Assembly: GCA_001898645.1 (NCBI GenBank)
Contig: MKUQ01000022.1
Coordinates: 114,443 to 164,610 of the forward strand
Source: Burkholderiales bacterium 70-64
GTDB taxonomy: Bacteria > Pseudomonadota > Gammaproteobacteria > Burkholderiales > Burkholderiaceae_E
Reading direction: 5' to 3'
DNA length: 50,168 nucleotides
Position numbers and translations under genes: made by a program. The stretch's first letter is position 1. Each line of letters starts with the position of its first letter. Under the pieces are notes generated by a model. That model did not search any database. It saw nothing but the letters and a program-made list of their open reading frames with translations, and was not told where the DNA came from. This document shows, in pieces, positions 7,102-16,181 of the stretch.

Positions 7102-9819
7102 ATGGCCGCCGATCCGCGCCCGCGCATCCTGAGGGAGTTCTACGCCGGCTTCGTACGCGCGCGCGCCATGACCCGGCACTTCCGGCGGCGCCCGCTGGCG
7201 TTCTTCGACGCGGTGTTCCGCAGCGCCGGCAGCCGCGACATCCCGCCCGCGCTCACGCAGGCGCTGGTGCAGGCGTCGCGGCGCGATCGCGAGGCGCTGC
7301 TGGCGGAGCTGGGCACGAGCGCCGAGGGCCTGAGCGAGGAGCAGGCCGAGGCCATCCGCGAGCAGGCCGGGCCCAACGAGATCGCGCACGAGAAGCCGCA
7401 GCCCTGGTGGGCGCACCTGTGGCACTGCTATCGCAATCCGTTCAACCTGCTGCTGACCGTGCTCGCCTTCGTCTCGTGGGCCACCCACGACCTCAAGAGC
7501 ACGGCGGTCATCGCGACCATGGTGGTGCTCTCGACGCTGCTGCGCTTCTGGCAGGAAGGCAAGTCGAACCGTGCTGCCGACCGGCTCAAGGAGATGGTGA
7601 GCAACACCGCCACGGTGCTGCGCGGGCACGAGCGCGTCGAGCTGCCGATCCGCCAGCTGGTGCCGGGCGACGTGCTGGCGCTGTCGGCCGGAGACATGAT
7701 CCCGGCCGACCTGCGGGTGCTCTCGGCCAAGGACCTGTTCGTGGGCCAGGCCTCGATGACCGGCGAGTCGCTGCCGGTGGAGAAGTTCGAGCAACCGCGC
7801 AACGAGGCGGCGGCGACCGCGCCCGAGCTGGACAACATCCTGCTGATGGGCACCAACGTGGTGTCCGGCTCGGCGCTGGCGGTCACGCTCGCCACCGGCG
7901 ACCGCACCTACTTCGGCGCGCTGGCGCAGCGCGTCACCGCGGTGGACCGCACGCCGACCGCCTTCCAGGCCGGGGTCAACCGCGTGAGCTGGCTGCTGAT
8001 CCGCTTCATGCTGGTGATGGCGCCCCTGGTGCTGCTCATCAACGGCCTGACCAAGGGCGACTGGCTGGAGGCGACGCTGTTCGCGCTCTCGGTGGCCGTC
8101 GGCCTCACCCCCGAGATGCTGCCGATGATCGTGACCTCGACGCTGGCCAAGGGTGCGGTGACGATGTCGCGCCACCGCGTCATCGTCAAGCGCCTGGACG
8201 CGATCCAGAACTTCGGCGCGATGGACGTGCTGTGCGCCGACAAGACCGGCACGCTCACCCAGGACAAGATCTTCCTCGCGCGCCACATCGACGTGTTCGG
8301 CGAGGAGTCCGACGCCGTGCTCGAGTACGCCTTCCTCAACAGCCACTACCAGACCGGGCTGCGCAACCTGCTCGACGTGGCGGTGCTCGAGCACGTCGAG
8401 GTGCGCGCCGAGCTCGACGTGGCGCGGGCGTTCCGCAAGGTCGACGAGATCCCGTTCGACTTCACCCGCCGGCGCATGTCGGTGGTGGTGGCCGAGCACG
8501 ACGAGCACCACCTGCTCATCTGCAAGGGCGCCGTCGAGGAGATGCTCGGCATCTGCACCCGGGTGCGCCACGGCGAGGGCGACGAGCCGATCACCGGCGA
8601 GATCCATGCCCGCCTGCGCGAGGTGACCGACGCGCTCAACGAGGACGGCATGCGCGTGGTCGCCGTGGCCGTGCGCGAGCTGCCGCCGGCGGAATACGCC
8701 TACAGCGTGGCCGACGAGACCGACATGACCCTGATCGGCTACATCGCCTTCCTCGACCCGCCGAAGGAATCGACCGCCCCGGCGCTCGAGGCGCTCGCCG
8801 CGCACGGCGTGGCGGTGAAGATCCTCACCGGCGACAACGACCTGGTCACCGCCAAGATCTGCCGCGAGGTCGGCCTGCCCACCGACGGCGTGGTGCTGGG
8901 CAGCGAGGTCGAGGCAATGGACGAGCGCCGGCTGGCCGAGGCCGTCGAGGCGCACAACGTGTTCGCCAAGCTCACCCCGGCCCACAAGGAGCGCATCGTG
9001 CGCGCCCTGAAGTCGAACCGCCACATCGTGGGCTTCATGGGCGACGGCATCAACGACGCGCCGGCCCTGCGCGCGGCCGACATCGGCATCTCGGTCGACT
9101 CGGCGGTGGACATCGCCAAGGAGTCGGCCGACATCATCCTGCTCGAGAAGAGCCTGATGGTGCTCGAGGAAGGCGTGGTGGAGGGTCGCAAGATCTTCGC
9201 CAACATGCTCAAGTACATCAAGATGACGGCCAGCTCGAACTTCGGCAACGTCTTCTCGGTGCTGGTGGCCAGCGCCTTCCTGCCCTTCCTGCCGATGCTG
9301 CCGATGCAGCTGCTGATGCAGAACCTGCTCTACGACATGTCGCAGGTCGCCATCCCCTTCGACAACGTCGACGCCGAGCAGCTCGAGCGCCCGCAGCGCT
9401 GGCGGCCCGACGACATCGGCCGCTTCATGGTGTACTTCGGCCCGATCAGCTCGGTGTTCGACATCGTCACCTTCTGGATGATGTGGAACGTGTTCGGCGC
9501 CGATTCGATCGACCGCCAGTCGCTGTTCCAGTCGGGCTGGTTCGTGGTGGGCCTGCTCACCCAGACGCTGATCGTGCACATGATCCGCACGCGCAGGATC
9601 CCCTTCGTGCAGAGCCGCGCCGCGACGCCGCTGCTCGCGACCACGGCGACGATCATGGCCATCGGCGTCTTCCTGCCGATGGGGCCGCTGGGCCACTACT
9701 TCAAGATGGAGCCGCTGCCGGCGACCTACTTCGCCCTGCTGCCGCTGATCCTGCTCGGCTACATGGCGCTGGTGCAGGCGGTGAAGGGCTTCTACGCGCG
9801 GCGCTACGGCTGGCAGTAG
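7102..9819 (+). CDS. mgtA: Magnesium-translocating P-type ATPase
   Basis: Inner-membrane P3-type ATPase importing Mg2+. From the ATG at 7102 (MAADPRPRIL) it has 905 residues, close to the 898 of E. coli MgtA. An in-frame ATG at 7033 would add 23 residues without family character; neither start has a strong Shine-Dalgarno, so the start is uncertain. Hallmarks: TGES at 220-223 (actuator), catalytic Asp380 in DKTGTLT, TGDN in the P-domain, GDGINDAP at 647-654, and about ten membrane segments, the last group after residue 700 (SSNFGNVFSVL, LPMQLLMQNLLYDMSQ). No MgtC or MgtR neighbour is present. The 216-base leader shared with divergent gshA shows no riboswitch that I can recognise. Confidence 0.93.
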   Translation: MAADPRPRILREFYAGFVRARAMTRHFRRRPLAFFDAVFRSAGSRDIPPALTQALVQASRRDREALLAELGTSAEGLSEEQAEAIREQAGPNEIAHEKPQPWWAHLWHCYRNPFNLLLTVLAFVSWATHDLKSTAVIATMVVLSTLLRFWQEGKSNRAADRLKEMVSNTATVLRGHERVELPIRQLVPGDVLALSAGDMIPADLRVLSAKDLFVGQASMTGESLPVEKFEQPRNEAAATAPELDNILLMGTNVVSGSALAVTLATGDRTYFGALAQRVTAVDRTPTAFQAGVNRVSWLLIRFMLVMAPLVLLINGLTKGDWLEATLFALSVAVGLTPEMLPMIVTSTLAKGAVTMSRHRVIVKRLDAIQNFGAMDVLCADKTGTLTQDKIFLARHIDVFGEESDAVLEYAFLNSHYQTGLRNLLDVAVLEHVEVRAELDVARAFRKVDEIPFDFTRRRMSVVVAEHDEHHLLICKGAVEEMLGICTRVRHGEGDEPITGEIHARLREVTDALNEDGMRVVAVAVRELPPAEYAYSVADETDMTLIGYIAFLDPPKESTAPALEALAAHGVAVKILTGDNDLVTAKICREVGLPTDGVVLGSEVEAMDERRLAEAVEAHNVFAKLTPAHKERIVRALKSNRHIVGFMGDGINDAPALRAADIGISVDSAVDIAKESADIILLEKSLMVLEEGVVEGRKIFANMLKYIKMTASSNFGNVFSVLVASAFLPFLPMLPMQLLMQNLLYDMSQVAIPFDNVDAEQLERPQRWRPDDIGRFMVYFGPISSVFDIVTFWMMWNVFGADSIDRQSLFQSGWFVVGLLTQTLIVHMIRTRRIPFVQSRAATPLLATTATIMAIGVFLPMGPLGHYFKMEPLPATYFALLPLILLGYMALVQAVKGFYARRYGWQ

Positions 9820-9838
9820 CCGGCCCGGCTCAGCCGGC
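9819..9838. terminator. Possible hairpin between mgtA and the patatin gene
   Basis: GCCGGC at 9819-9824 and again at 9833-9838 can pair around an 8-base loop, directly after the mgtA stop and spanning the patatin stop (9830-9832). There is no U-tract. GCCGGC is self-complementary and common at this GC content, so chance is quite possible. Confidence 0.3.
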
Positions 9839-10894
9839 CGCCTCCAGCCGCAGGTCGATGGTCGAGCGCCGGCCGAGGTGCGCGTAGTTGCGCTGCAGCC
9901 AGGCGTCGGCGGCCGCGTGGCCGGCACGGTGCAGCTGCGAGAGCGTGGTCCAGTCGGCGGCGAGGCGGCTCGCCGCGCCCAGCCCGGCGATCTCCGCGGC
10001 GGCATCGAGCCGGTGCAGCCGCAGCGCCTCCACGCGCTGGAACAGCGGCAGGTTCCAGCGCCGGGCCGGCCGGCCTTCGTCGCGGATCATCTGCTTGAGC
10101 AGCGCGATCGAGCGGATCTCCTTGAGCACGCTGCCGTTGAAGGTGATCTCCTCGATGCGCTCGAGGATCTCGGGGGCCCGGCGCGGCACCTGGTCGCGCT
10201 GCAGGGGGTTGATCTGCACCAGCAGCAGGTCGTCGGCCACGCTCTCGGCGATCAACGGGAAGAGCGACGGGTTGCCGCTGTAGCCGCCGTCCCAATAGGC
10301 TTCGCCGTCGATCTCCACGGCCTGGAAGAGCATCGGCAGGCAGGCCGAGGCGAGCACCGCGTCCAGGCTCAGGTCGGCGTTGCGGAAGACGCGCAGCCGC
10401 CCCGAGCGCACGTGAGTCGCCCCGATGAACAGCCGCAGTCCGTCGCAACGGCGCACGGCCTCGAAGTCGACCGCCGCCGCGAGCAGGCTGCGCAGCGGGT
10501 TGAGGTTGAGCGGATTGAACTGGTAAGGCGACAGCACCCGGCTGGCCAGGTCGAAGTAGAGCCCCAGCGGCGACCAGCCGGGCATCGCGGTGCCGAGCAG
10601 CGTCCCGAACAGGCCGCCCTCGAGCGGGTTCAGGCGCGCGGCCGCCCCGACGCTCGCCCAGAACTCGCGCAGTGCCTCGCGCGCCGCGCGCCGCCCGCCC
10701 GTGGCCAGCCCCGAGGCCATCACCACCGCGTTCATCGCGCCCGCGCTGGTGCCGCTGATGCCGCTTAGCTCGAGGCGCTCGTCCTCGAGCAGGCGGTCCA
10801 GCACGCCCCAGGTGAACGCGCCGTGCGCGCCGCCCCCCTGCAGGGCGAGGTCGAGGAAGCGGGCGGTCCGGGTGCGGCGGCGCGTGGCGTTCAT
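9830..10894 (-). CDS. Patatin-like phospholipase
   Basis: Predicted lipid acyl hydrolase with a Ser-Asp dyad, 354 residues from the ATG at 10894. Motifs: oxyanion loop QGGGAHG at 19-25, nucleophile Ser50 in GTSAG, and catalytic Asp202 in DGGYSGNP. The remaining C-terminal part (about 215-354) is helical and specific to this bacterial subgroup. There is no signal peptide, so it is probably cytosolic or secreted by another route. The open frame continues upstream of 10894 but becomes the complement of the GST-like gene. It faces mgtA tail to tail and diverges from the GST-like gene across 105 bases. Related proteins remodel membrane phospholipids or storage granules; the substrate here is unknown. 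Confidence 0.88.
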   Translation of the reverse strand: MNATRRRTRTARFLDLALQGGGAHGAFTWGVLDRLLEDERLELSGISGTSAGAMNAVVMASGLATGGRRAAREALREFWASVGAAARLNPLEGGLFGTLLGTAMPGWSPLGLYFDLASRVLSPYQFNPLNLNPLRSLLAAAVDFEAVRRCDGLRLFIGATHVRSGRLRVFRNADLSLDAVLASACLPMLFQAVEIDGEAYWDGGYSGNPSLFPLIAESVADDLLLVQINPLQRDQVPRRAPEILERIEEITFNGSVLKEIRSIALLKQMIRDEGRPARRWNLPLFQRVEALRLHRLDAAAEIAGLGAASRLAADWTTLSQLHRAGHAAADAWLQRNYAHLGRRSTIDLRLEAAG

Positions 10895-10999
10895 GGGTAC
10901 TGGCGCACGTCGTTGCTGCCGGTGATTCAATCGATCGGGTCGTTCGGGCTGCCCGCGATCATAATCGAGCACGGGCGCCGCGCAGCGGGAGGATGAGGC

Positions 11000-11707
11000 A
11001 TGAAGCTGTATATCGGCAACAAGAACTACTCGTCGTGGTCGATGCGGCCGTGGGTGCTGATGCGCCAGGCGGACATCCCGTTCGAGGAGGTGCAGGTGCG
11101 CTTCGATTCGTTCGCGCCCGGTTCGGAGTTCAAGCGGCATCTGGCCGGGCTGAGCCCCAGCGGGAAGGTGCCCGTGCTGCATACCGAGATCGACGGCGTG
11201 CCGCAGGTGATCTGGGACACCATGGCGATCGCCGAATACCTCGCCGAGCGCTTCCCCGAGCGGCGGCTGTGGCCGGTGCAGGCGGCGACGCGGGCGCGGG
11301 CGCGCTCGGCCAGCGCGGAGATGCACTCGGGGTTCGGTGCGCTGCGTGCGCGCTTTCCGCTCAACATCGAGGCGAGCCTGCCCGGGATCGGCCCGCGCGC
11401 GCTCGCCGAGGAGCCGGCGGTGGCGGCCGACGTCGCGCGCGTCACCGGCCTGTGGCGCGAATGCCTGGACACCAGCGGCGGGCCGTTCCTGTTCGGCGGC
11501 TTCTGCATCGCCGACGCCTTCTTCGCGCCGGTGGTGATGCGCTTTCGCACCTACGGCGTGCCGCTCGATGGCGCCTGCGAGCGCTACGCGCAGCACGTCA
11601 CGCAGGCCGCCGGCGTGGTCGAGTGGATCGCCGGGGCGCTTGCCGAGCACGACTTCCGCCCCTTCCAGGAGCCCTATCGCAGCGCGCCGCAGGCCCCTGC
11701 ACGCTGA
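11000..11707 (+). CDS. Glutathione S-transferase family protein
   Basis: 235 residues, starting at the ATG at 11000 with GGGAGGATG just upstream. The N-terminal thioredoxin-like domain (1-80) contains NKNYSSWSMRPW, the Ser-rich active-site region of bacterial zeta-like GSTs, and the GKVPVL cis-Pro motif. The all-helical C-terminal domain has the conserved FCIADAFFAPVV helix with the N-capping Asp. The likely role is glutathione-dependent detoxification or isomerisation in the cytoplasm; no substrate can be assigned. GshA is encoded 4 kb away, so glutathione should be available. Confidence 0.85.
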   Translation: MKLYIGNKNYSSWSMRPWVLMRQADIPFEEVQVRFDSFAPGSEFKRHLAGLSPSGKVPVLHTEIDGVPQVIWDTMAIAEYLAERFPERRLWPVQAATRARARSASAEMHSGFGALRARFPLNIEASLPGIGPRALAEEPAVAADVARVTGLWRECLDTSGGPFLFGGFCIADAFFAPVVMRFRTYGVPLDGACERYAQHVTQAAGVVEWIAGALAEHDFRPFQEPYRSAPQAPAR

Positions 11708-11772
11708 AGCCGCAGGCTGCCGCGCGCAGGAGCGGCGCGCTCCCCGGGGCATGTCCTCCTCGCGCACCCCCG

Positions 11773-11815
11773 GATACTATCTGGGGTATCATGGTTCGAT
11801 ACACGACGGATCGAA
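11773..11815 (+). promoter_or_regulatory. Two inverted repeats in the leader of the OsmC gene
   Basis: GATAC (11773-11777) and GTATC (11786-11790) form one inverted repeat with an 8-base spacer. TTCGAT (11795-11800) and ATCGAA (11810-11815) form a second with a 9-base spacer. Both lie in the 135-base AT-richer leader between the GST-like gene and the OsmC gene, ending 27 bases before its ATG. They could bind a redox or MarR-type regulator. This is inference from symmetry only. Confidence 0.35.
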
Positions 11816-11842
11816 GACCACGCAGCGAAGGAGTAGCGACCG

Positions 11843-12289
11843 ATGAGTGCGGAAGACGTGACAGTGCGCCTGGCGCAGCGCCACGATTACCAGTTCGAGG
11901 TGGATTTCGGTGCCGGCACGCCCGCCCTGCTCGGCGACGAGCCGCCTCCGCTCGGCCAGGGCGCCGGCCCGTCGCCGATGCAGCTGCTGGCCTCGGCCGT
12001 GGGCAACTGCCTGTCCAGCTCGCTGCTGTTCGCGCTGCGCAAGTTCAAGCAGGCGCCCGAGCCGATGACGGCCGAAGTCACCGCCGAGATCGGGCGCAAC
12101 GCCGAGAACCGGCTGCGCGTGCTCCGCATCCGGGCGCGGCTGACGCTCGGCGTGCCGGGCGCCGGGCTCGCGCACCTGGACCGCGTGCTCGGCCAGTTCG
12201 AGCAGTTCTGCACCGTCACGCAGAGCGTGGCCGCCGGCATTCCGGTGAGCGTCGAGGTGTTCGACTCGGAAGGCACGCGGTTGAAGTAG
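11843..12289 (+). CDS. OsmC/Ohr family protein
   Basis: 148 residues from the ATG at 11843, with GAAGGAG ten bases upstream. The OsmC fold is supported by the two reactive cysteines in typical surroundings, Cys56 (SAVGNCLSSSL) and Cys123 (EQFCTVTQSV). These proteins reduce organic hydroperoxides using lipoyl or thiol donors in the cytoplasm. This member belongs to the broad OsmC group rather than clear Ohr, whose VGYAACF signature is absent. A 135-base leader with two inverted repeats precedes it. It converges on aspA across a strong hairpin. Confidence 0.85.
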   Translation: MSAEDVTVRLAQRHDYQFEVDFGAGTPALLGDEPPPLGQGAGPSPMQLLASAVGNCLSSSLLFALRKFKQAPEPMTAEVTAEIGRNAENRLRVLRIRARLTLGVPGAGLAHLDRVLGQFEQFCTVTQSVAAGIPVSVEVFDSEGTRLK

Positions 12290-12323
12290 CGCCCGTCCGG
12301 AGCGGCTTCAGCTCCGACGGGCG
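12290..12323. terminator. Bidirectional hairpin between the OsmC gene and aspA
   Basis: A 13-bp stem: CGCCCGT (12290-12296) pairs with ACGGGCG (12317-12323), and CGGAGC (12298-12303) pairs with GCTCCG (12311-12316). One C (12297) is bulged and the loop is GGCTTCA. It fills the gap between two convergent stop codons. No long U-tract follows on either strand. Confidence 0.7.
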
Positions 12324-12324
12324 C

Positions 12325-13743
12325 CTAGGGCGCCAGCCGGATCGGCTGCGGCCGGGTCAGCTCTTCCGGGCGCATCACCCGGTCGAGCTGCTCCTTCGAC
12401 ATCAGCCCCCTGTCGAGCACGATCTGGTAGACGCTGCCGCCGCTGGCATGGGCCTCGGCGGCCACCGCCGTGGCGTTGGCGTAGCCGATGTAGGGGTTGA
12501 GCGCGGTGACGATGCCGATCGAGTTCTCGACCATCGCGCGCAGCCGCTCGCGGTTGGCGGTGATGCCGCGCACGCAGCGCTCGGTGAGCGTCACGCAGCC
12601 GTTGTGCAGGTGCTTGATGCTCTTGAACAGGCTGTGCGCGATGATCGGCTCGAAGGCGTTGAGCTGCAGCTGCCCGGCCTCGGCCGCGAAGGTGACGGTG
12701 ACGTCGTTGCCGATGACCTCGTAGGCGATCTGGTTGACCACCTCGGGAATCACCGGGTTCACCTTGCCCGGCATGATCGAGGAGCCCGCCTGCATCGCCG
12801 GCAGGTCGATCTCGTTCAGGCCGGCGCGCGGGCCCGAGGAGAGCAGCCGCAGGTCGCTGCAGCTCTTGGAGAGCTTGACCGCGACGCGCTTGAGCACGCC
12901 CGAGATCTGCACGAAGGCGCCGCAGTCCTGGGTCGCCTCGACCAGGTTGGGCGCCGTGGCCAGCGTGATGCCGGTGATCGCCGAAAGCCGCCTGCACACC
13001 AGCGCCGCGTAGTCGGGGTGCGCGGTGATGCCGGTGCCGATGGCGGTGGCCCCGAGGTTGATCTCGCAGATCAGCTCGGCCGCCTCGCGCAGGCGCTGCT
13101 CGTCCTCGCTGAGCATGGTGGCATAGGTGGAGAACTCCTGGCCGAGCGTCATCGGCACCGCGTCCTGGAGCTGCGTGCGGCCCATCTTCAGCACGTCGGC
13201 GAACTCCTCGGCCTTGGCCGCGAAGGCCTCACGCAGCCCGGCCATCGCCTCGATGAGCCGGAAGATGCCGAACCAGGTGGCGAGCTTGAGCGCCGTCGGG
13301 TACACGTCGTTGGTGCTCTGGCTCATGTTGACGTGCTCGATGGGATGCAGCGCCGCGTAGTCGCCCCTGGCGTGCCCCATCAGCTCCAGCGCCCGGTTGG
13401 CGATCACCTCGTTGGCATTCATGTTGGTCGAGGTGCCGGCGCCGCCCTGGATCACGTCCACCACGAACTGGTCGTGCAGGTTGCCGGTGCGGATCTCCTC
13501 GCACGCCTGCACGATGAAGCGCGCGCGCTCGGCATCGAGCATGCCCAGCTCCTGGTTGGCCTCGGCGGCGGCCTGCTTGATGCACGCGAGCGCCCGGATC
13601 AGCTCGGGGTAGATCGAGATCGGCGTGTCCGTGATCGGGAAGTTCTCCAGCGCCCGCAGCGTGTGCACGCCGTAGTACGCATCGACGGGAACCGCGCGGT
13701 CGCCGAGCAGGTCGTGCTCGATGCGGGTGGTTTGCAGGCTCAT
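12325..13743 (-). CDS. aspA: Aspartate ammonia-lyase
   Basis: Deaminates L-aspartate to fumarate in the cytoplasm. 472 residues from the ATG at 13743, the standard length. Fumarase/aspartase superfamily landmarks: GGAGTSTNMNANEV at about 100-113, SQSTNDVYPT at 141-150, TQLQDAVPMTLGQEF at 190-204, and the signature loop GSSIMPGKVNP at 320-330 with the catalytic Ser at 321. The combination of VDAYYGVHTLRALENF at the N-terminus and AGLNEIDLP favours aspartase over fumarase C. Its ATG overlaps the TGA of the upstream cupin gene (ATGA), so translation is probably coupled. A chemoreceptor gene lies upstream of the cupin on the same strand. Confidence 0.93.
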   Translation of the reverse strand: MSLQTTRIEHDLLGDRAVPVDAYYGVHTLRALENFPITDTPISIYPELIRALACIKQAAAEANQELGMLDAERARFIVQACEEIRTGNLHDQFVVDVIQGGAGTSTNMNANEVIANRALELMGHARGDYAALHPIEHVNMSQSTNDVYPTALKLATWFGIFRLIEAMAGLREAFAAKAEEFADVLKMGRTQLQDAVPMTLGQEFSTYATMLSEDEQRLREAAELICEINLGATAIGTGITAHPDYAALVCRRLSAITGITLATAPNLVEATQDCGAFVQISGVLKRVAVKLSKSCSDLRLLSSGPRAGLNEIDLPAMQAGSSIMPGKVNPVIPEVVNQIAYEVIGNDVTVTFAAEAGQLQLNAFEPIIAHSLFKSIKHLHNGCVTLTERCVRGITANRERLRAMVENSIGIVTALNPYIGYANATAVAAEAHASGGSVYQIVLDRGLMSKEQLDRVMRPEELTRPQPIRLAP

Positions 13744-14072
13744 GACGGCAGGCGTACGACCGTGGCCAGCACGAAGGCGTCCTCGATCGCGTGCAGCGCG
13801 TGCGAGGCCCCGCCCGCCAGGTACATCAGCTCGCCGGCGCGCATCGGCCGGCTCGCGCCGTGCGCACGCACGTCGACCACGCCCTGCAGGCAGTGCAGCG
13901 TCATCGGCCCGGGCACCGAGTGCTCGGGCAGCGACTTGCCCGCCGGCAGCAGCAGGCGCATCACCTCGATGTGGCCGTCGCGCACGATCGCCGTGGACGG
14001 CGTATCGACGATCCGGCCGCCCGGGGGGCTCACCTCCACCACGTCGCCCGATGTTGCGTGCGGCAGTGCCAT
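13740..14072 (-). CDS. Small cupin-domain protein
   Basis: 110 residues from the ATG at 14072 (MALPHATSGDVV), which has GAGGAG upstream. A single beta-barrel cupin domain is indicated by LPAGKSLPEHSVPGPMTLHCLQG (motif 1 with His and Glu) and the Gly/Pro-rich GELMYLAGGASHALHAIED (motif 2 with His). It probably binds a metal and may act as a ligand sensor or small enzyme; function unknown. The TGA overlaps the aspA ATG by the ATGA arrangement, so the two are co-translated. The chemoreceptor gene ends 52 bases upstream on the same strand. Confidence 0.8.
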   Translation of the reverse strand: MALPHATSGDVVEVSPPGGRIVDTPSTAIVRDGHIEVMRLLLPAGKSLPEHSVPGPMTLHCLQGVVDVRAHGASRPMRAGELMYLAGGASHALHAIEDAFVLATVVRLPS

Positions 14073-14124
14073 GTCGATCTCCTCGCAGGAACGGGTAACG
14101 GCATGGTAGCGCAGCAGGGCCAGG

Positions 14125-15705
14125 CTAGGCCGCCCCTCCCCCCGCATCGGGTCGGGCGGAATCCAGCCTGAAGGAGCGGACGACGTCGGCGAGCCTGGCC
14201 GACTGCGCGCTGAGGCTTTCCGCCGCTGCCGCGGACTCCTCGACCAGGGCGGCGTTCTGGCGGGTGACCCGGTCGAGCTCGCCCACGGCATCCGAGGCGC
14301 GCCCGATGCCCGCGTGCTGCTCCTGCGTGACCGTATCGATCTCGCCGATCAACTGGGCCACCCGGTCCACATGGCGGACGATCTCCTCCATGGCGCCGCC
14401 GGCATCCTCCACCAGGCGGCCCCCCGCCTGCGTCCCCTCGACGCTGGCACCGATCAGCGCCTTGATATCCCTGGCCGCCTCGGAGGCGCGTTGCGCGAGC
14501 GCCCTGACCTCCTCGGCGACCACCGCGAAGCCGCGGCCCTGGCCCGCGGCACGCGCTCCCTCCACGGCCGCATTCAGCGCAAGGATGTTGGTCTGCAGCG
14601 CGATCCCGTCGATGACGCCGATGATCTCCGAGATCCTGCCCGCCCCGGCGGCGATCTCCGCCATCGTGGCCACCACCTGCCGAACCATGGCGCCGCCTTT
14701 CATCGCCACCTCGCGCGCCTCGTTGGCGAGCCGCGCGGCAATGCCGGCATTCTCGGCGCTGTGCTGCGACATCGCAGTGAGCTGCTCCATCGCGGCCGAC
14801 GTCTGCTGCAGGCTCGCGGCCTGCTGCTCGGTACGCCGGGACAGGTCTGCATTGCCCGAGGCGATCTGCGATGCGCCGGTGGCGATCGATTCGCTGCTGT
14901 CGCGTACCTGGCGAACGATCGTGATGAGCTCCTCGTTCATCCGCTGGAGCGCCGACAGCAGCTGCCCGGTTTCGCCCGGGCTCCGGACCTCGATCCGCGA
15001 GGTGAGGTCGCCGCGTGCCACCGTCTCGGCGACCGCGACCGCCCGGGAGATCGGGCGGGTGATGGAGCGCGTCATGAAGAAGGCGATCCCGATCGCGAGC
15101 AGCACGGCGGCAGCGGCCAGGCCGATCATGGCCAGCCTGGCGTTCCTGGCCCCCCGGATCGCCTCCTCCCCGAACTCCATCATCGCCTGCGCCTGCAAGC
15201 GGCCGAACGCCTCGACGGCCGACAGGTAGGCGTTCTGCGCGGGCAGCATGCTCTGGATCAGGTAGACGCCGCCTTCGTCCAGGCTCTGCGCGATCACCAG
15301 CTCGACCAGCCGCGCCTTGTGCTCCGCATAGGGCTGGCGGGTCTTCAGCAGCGTCTCGAGCGCGTCGCGGCTCTCGGCGGAATGCTCCATGGACTGCAGC
15401 TGCTCGATGGTTTCTTCGATGCGGCGGTCGGCCTCGCCGACCTTGGCCATCTCCTCCTTGATGATCGCCACGTCGGTGGTGATCAAGGCCGTGCGCAGGG
15501 CGCGCGCCTGCCGGTTCACCTCGTTCTCGACGACCTGCGTCAGCGCCACCTTCGCATGGCGATCGTGCAGGATCAGCTCGGTGTTGCCGATCACCGCGGC
15601 CATGCGGTCGACCCCCAGCCCCGCCAGGACGAGCAGCAGCAGGATGACGGCCGCGAAGCCCAGGCCCAGCCGGCTTCCGATCCTCATGCCGTTCATCGCT
15701 TCCAT
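14125..15705 (-). CDS. Methyl-accepting chemotaxis protein
   Basis: 526 residues from the ATG at 15705, preceded by GGAGA. Two membrane helices (about 10-32 and 192-211) flank a roughly 155-residue periplasmic helical domain of the four-helix-bundle MCP type. A HAMP domain follows (about 212-265), then the long cytoplasmic coiled coil with the invariant hairpin tip around [20 protein letters not shown]. Two later in-frame ATGs (residues 4 and 7) are possible starts. The end is GGGAA, not the CheB/CheR-binding pentapeptide NWETF. No chemotaxis kinase genes are nearby. Because it precedes a cupin and aspA on the same strand, an amino-acid or C4-acid ligand is an attractive guess but unproven. 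Confidence 0.93.
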   Translation of the reverse strand: MEAMNGMRIGSRLGLGFAAVILLLLVLAGLGVDRMAAVIGNTELILHDRHAKVALTQVVENEVNRQARALRTALITTDVAIIKEEMAKVGEADRRIEETIEQLQSMEHSAESRDALETLLKTRQPYAEHKARLVELVIAQSLDEGGVYLIQSMLPAQNAYLSAVEAFGRLQAQAMMEFGEEAIRGARNARLAMIGLAAAAVLLAIGIAFFMTRSITRPISRAVAVAETVARGDLTSRIEVRSPGETGQLLSALQRMNEELITIVRQVRDSSESIATGASQIASGNADLSRRTEQQAASLQQTSAAMEQLTAMSQHSAENAGIAARLANEAREVAMKGGAMVRQVVATMAEIAAGAGRISEIIGVIDGIALQTNILALNAAVEGARAAGQGRGFAVVAEEVRALAQRASEAARDIKALIGASVEGTQAGGRLVEDAGGAMEEIVRHVDRVAQLIGEIDTVTQEQHAGIGRASDAVGELDRVTRQNAALVEESAAAAESLSAQSARLADVVRSFRLDSARPDAGGGAA

Positions 15706-15875
15706 GCATCGTCTCCGGTGTGCGGCACGTGGCGGCCGGTGCCGGGGCGCTCATGGGGAGGTCACGGGGTCGCATGCTCCGGCGGGGTGTCCGGCAGTCT
15801 ATGAACGGGCGCCCTCCGCGCGGTATCCCGGATCGGCACACCGGCGCGGCCTCGCGCGCCGTCCCCTTCTTCGCT

Positions 15876-16181
15876 CTAGCGCTCCCTTCCGGCCTCGTGC
15901 CAGGCCTTCTTCACCGGCGACAGGAGGTACTCCATCACCGTGCGCTCGCCGAGCCGGATCTCCGCGTGGGTCTGCATGCCCTCGCCGCTGCGGAAGCCCA
16001 GCGCCCGGGCCGCTTCGTGGAAGGTGGCGAGCGTGTACGGCGGAGGGAACCGCTGCTCGATGAGCTGCGCATCGAACGGCAGGCGGTACAGGCTGCACAG
16101 GCTGCCGAGGAGCCAGTGCAAGTCATGCCGCGCCAATGCTGCACTGGAAATCTGCATGCTCCGGGTAGCTTCGATGGCCAC
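15876..16181 (-). pseudogene. Fused remnant of a type I secretion operon (ATPase N-terminus joined to HlyD-like C-terminus)
   Basis: An uninterrupted frame of 101 codons from GTG at 16181; ATG at residue 9 is the alternative start. Residues about 9-64 (HDLHWLLGSLCSLYRLPFDA, FPPPYT, ARALGFR) resemble the C39-peptidase-like N-terminal domain of RTX-type secretion ATPases (HlyB/LapB). Residues about 67-101 (GMQTHAEIRLGERTVMEYLL, SPV, HEAGRER) resemble the very C-terminus of the periplasmic adaptor HlyD. In intact operons those genes are adjacent in that order, so an in-frame deletion of about 3 kb between them would give exactly this product. The junction is near 15978-15992. Both identifications are from memory of the families. 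The product is unlikely to transport anything. Confidence 0.65.

Noticed and set aside
9819-9838. Strong terminator after mgtA
   Set aside because: The stem is only 6 bp of self-complementary GCCGGC with no U-tract, so it is kept only as a low-confidence hairpin.
6886-10005. Leftward open frame running from gshA across all of mgtA (1570 codons in all)
   Set aside because: Beyond gshA it is the exact complement of a well-conserved ATPase, is rich in His, Gln and Arg repeats and resembles no protein.
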